This document shows positions 62,852 through 64,000 of a DNA stretch of 64,000 nucleotides, piece after piece. Numbering within the stretch: position 1 is the stretch's first letter; each line of letters starts with the position of its first letter. The stretch spans positions 248,001-312,000 of the forward strand of contig NZ_AVBI01000001.1 of assembly GCF_000498475.1 (NCBI RefSeq), written 5' to 3'. Both the position numbers and the translations under genes were made by a program. This stretch comes from Flavobacterium cauense R2A-7 (lineage in GTDB: Bacteria; Bacteroidota; Bacteroidia; Flavobacteriales; Flavobacteriaceae). The notes beneath the pieces were generated by a model that ran no database searches, was not told where the DNA came from, and saw only the letters and a program-made list of their open reading frames with translations.

Positions 62852-62887
62852 AAAACCCGACTCTTTTTGTGGAGTCGGGTTTTATTT
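62852..62887 (+). terminator. Terminator of the C1 peptidase gene
   Basis: AAAACCCGACTC (62852-62863) pairs with GAGTCGGGTTTT (62872-62883), 12-bp stem, followed by ATTTTAT. Confidence 0.88.
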
Positions 62888-62915
62888 TATCTAAAATTTG
62901 CCAAAAAAATTATAT

Positions 62916-62952
62916 AAAAAAATCCCATCACGCTTGGCGGATGGGATTTTTT
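62916..62952 (-). terminator. Terminator of accC
   Basis: AATCCCATC (62921-62929) pairs with GATGGGATT (62940-62948). On the minus strand a T run follows (plus-strand A at 62916-62922). It lies 8 bases past the accC stop. Confidence 0.83.
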
Positions 62953-62960
62953 ATTTTGAA

Positions 62961-64000
62961 TTATTCAGGATCTTTCATTTTGAAGGTCTCCATAAACTTC
63001 GTGGTGTAGTTTCCGGCAACATAATCCGGTTCGTCCATCAACTGTCTGTGGAACGGAATCGTAGTTTTGATGCCTTCGATTACGAATTCATCCAGAGCGC
63101 GTTTCATTTTATTGATTGCTTCTTCTCTGGTTTGCGCAGTAGTAATCAACTTTGCAATCATGGAATCGTAATTTGACGGAATTGTATACCCTGCATAAAC
63201 GTGAGTATCCAAACGTACTCCGTGTCCTCCCGGTGCATGTAAAACTGTAATTTTACCCGGAGACGGACGGAAATCGTTATAAGGATCTTCTGCATTGATA
63301 CGACATTCGATGGAGTGTAACTGTGGCAAGTAGTTTTTACCTGAAATCGGAATTCCGGCCGCCACCATAATCTGCTCACGGATCAAGTCATAATCAATAA
63401 CCTGTTCTGTAATCGGGTGCTCTACCTGAATACGGGTATTCATTTCCATGAAGTAGAAGTTTCGGTGTTTGTCCACTAAGAACTCTACCGTTCCAGCTCC
63501 TTCGTATTTGATGAATTCAGCCGCTTTTACAGCCGCTTCACCCATTTTCTCACGCAACTCATCCGTCATGAATGGAGAAGGCGTTTCTTCAGTTAATTTT
63601 TGGTGACGACGCTGTACGGAACAGTCTCTTTCCGAAAGGTGACAAGCTTTACCGTAAGAATCACCCACTACCTGAATTTCGATATGACGTGGTTCTTCGA
63701 TAAGTTTTTCCATGTACATACCGTCATTTCCGAAAGCGGCTGCCGCTTCTTGGCGGGCACTTTCCCAAGCTTTCAGCAATTCTTCTTCCTTCCAAACGGC
63801 ACGCATCCCTTTTCCTCCACCTCCAGCAGTTGCTTTAAGCATAACTGGATAGCCGAATTCTTTTGCTAATTTTTTTGTTTGTTCGAAAGACTCCAATAGC
63901 CCATCAGAACCTGGCACACAGGGTACTCCAGCCGCTTTCATGGTAGCTTTTGCAGAAGCTTTGTCACCCATTCTGTCAATCATTTCCGGAGAAGCACCAA
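62961..64000 (-). CDS. accC: Acetyl-CoA carboxylase biotin carboxylase subunit (3' part)
   Basis: About 346 C-terminal residues; the frame runs off the right edge (the first codons read [20 protein letters not shown]). ATP-grasp enzyme that carboxylates biotin on its carrier protein in the first step of fatty-acid synthesis. The ATP loop is [14 protein letters not shown], the metal and bicarbonate residues are in [17 protein letters not shown], and the C-terminal domain has [20 protein letters not shown]. The end [19 protein letters not shown] is typical of AccC. There is no biotinyl or carboxyltransferase domain after it. The N-terminus, and accB if adjacent, is outside. Confidence 0.95.
   Translation of the reverse strand, partial: GASPEMIDRMGDKASAKATMKAAGVPCVPGSDGLLESFEQTKKLAKEFGYPVMLKATAGGGGKGMRAVWKEEELLKAWESARQEAAAAFGNDGMYMEKLIEEPRHIEIQVVGDSYGKACHLSERDCSVQRRHQKLTEETPSPFMTDELREKMGEAAVKAAEFIKYEGAGTVEFLVDKHRNFYFMEMNTRIQVEHPITEQVIDYDLIREQIMVAAGIPISGKNYLPQLHSIECRINAEDPYNDFRPSPGKITVLHAPGGHGVRLDTHVYAGYTIPSNYDSMIAKLITTAQTREEAINKMKRALDEFVIEGIKTTIPFHRQLMDEPDYVAGNYTTKFMETFKMKDPE

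Noticed and set aside
1..64000. tRNA, rRNA, insertion sequences, prophage or defence-island genes
   Set aside because: I looked for cloverleaf ends, transposase and integrase motifs, and known defence domains in the translations and found none.

Overview
The window reads as the chromosome of a Bacteroidota bacterium of the family Flavobacteriaceae, most likely Flavobacterium or a close relative. Three things point there. Secreted proteins end in type IX secretion (T9SS) type A sorting domains. Promoters have the Bacteroidota -7 element TAnnTTTG instead of a sigma70 -10. Characteristic gene forms are present: fused MurF-Alr, a short NuoG, and a LytS-type kinase with a beta-propeller sensor. 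I see no rRNA, tRNA, CRISPR array, insertion sequence or prophage. Almost everything is single-copy chromosomal core or family-level accessory content. No wholly new system stands out; the most interesting signals are regulatory.

Layout. 1-2647: the start of sucA (partial), a divergent small beta-barrel-like protein, a small conserved protein and a polyprenyl synthase. 2728-10294: a membrane-anchored metallo-beta-lactamase-fold hydrolase, then a tetR-tolC-MFP-RND efflux operon. The hydrolase and the efflux operon carry nearly identical 28-bp palindromes at the same distance from their -7 elements, which suggests one TetR regulon. 10293-14509: a phosphoribosyltransferase/dienelactone-hydrolase pair, a MORN-like secreted protein, aspS and a cold-shock gene. 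14622-27569: a complete 14-gene nuoA-N operon for NADH:quinone oxidoreductase (complex I) with its own promoter and terminator. 27581-33280: umuC-umuD in reversed order, then recJ, an OsmC-type protein, rsmI and an acidic protein on the minus strand. 33281-38056: tdk, murF-alr, mscL and asd.

38068-43878: a His/Cys-rich small protein with a TonB-dependent receptor (possibly metal uptake), a prolyl oligopeptidase and an AIM24-family protein. 43897-50400: a T9SS-secreted LamG/beta-helix protein with a small exported partner, next to a LytTR response regulator and LytS-type sensor kinase. A 21-bp-period direct repeat lies just upstream of the secreted gene, as expected for a LytTR site. 50517-55152: a tight minus-strand run of dicarboxylate symporter, DedA protein, FAD oxidoreductase, monofunctional transglycosylase and short-chain dehydrogenase. 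55153-62887: three exported peptidases of different classes, namely a T9SS reprolysin-like metalloprotease with duplicated FnIII/GEVED modules, an S9 peptidase and a C1 peptidase. 62916-64000: the 3' part of accC (biotin carboxylase).

Several starts were moved from the longest open frame to an internal ATG, because the longer version would run through a promoter or because the family N-terminus begins there: 737, 2792, 10919, 27593, 47340, 51332 and 61602.
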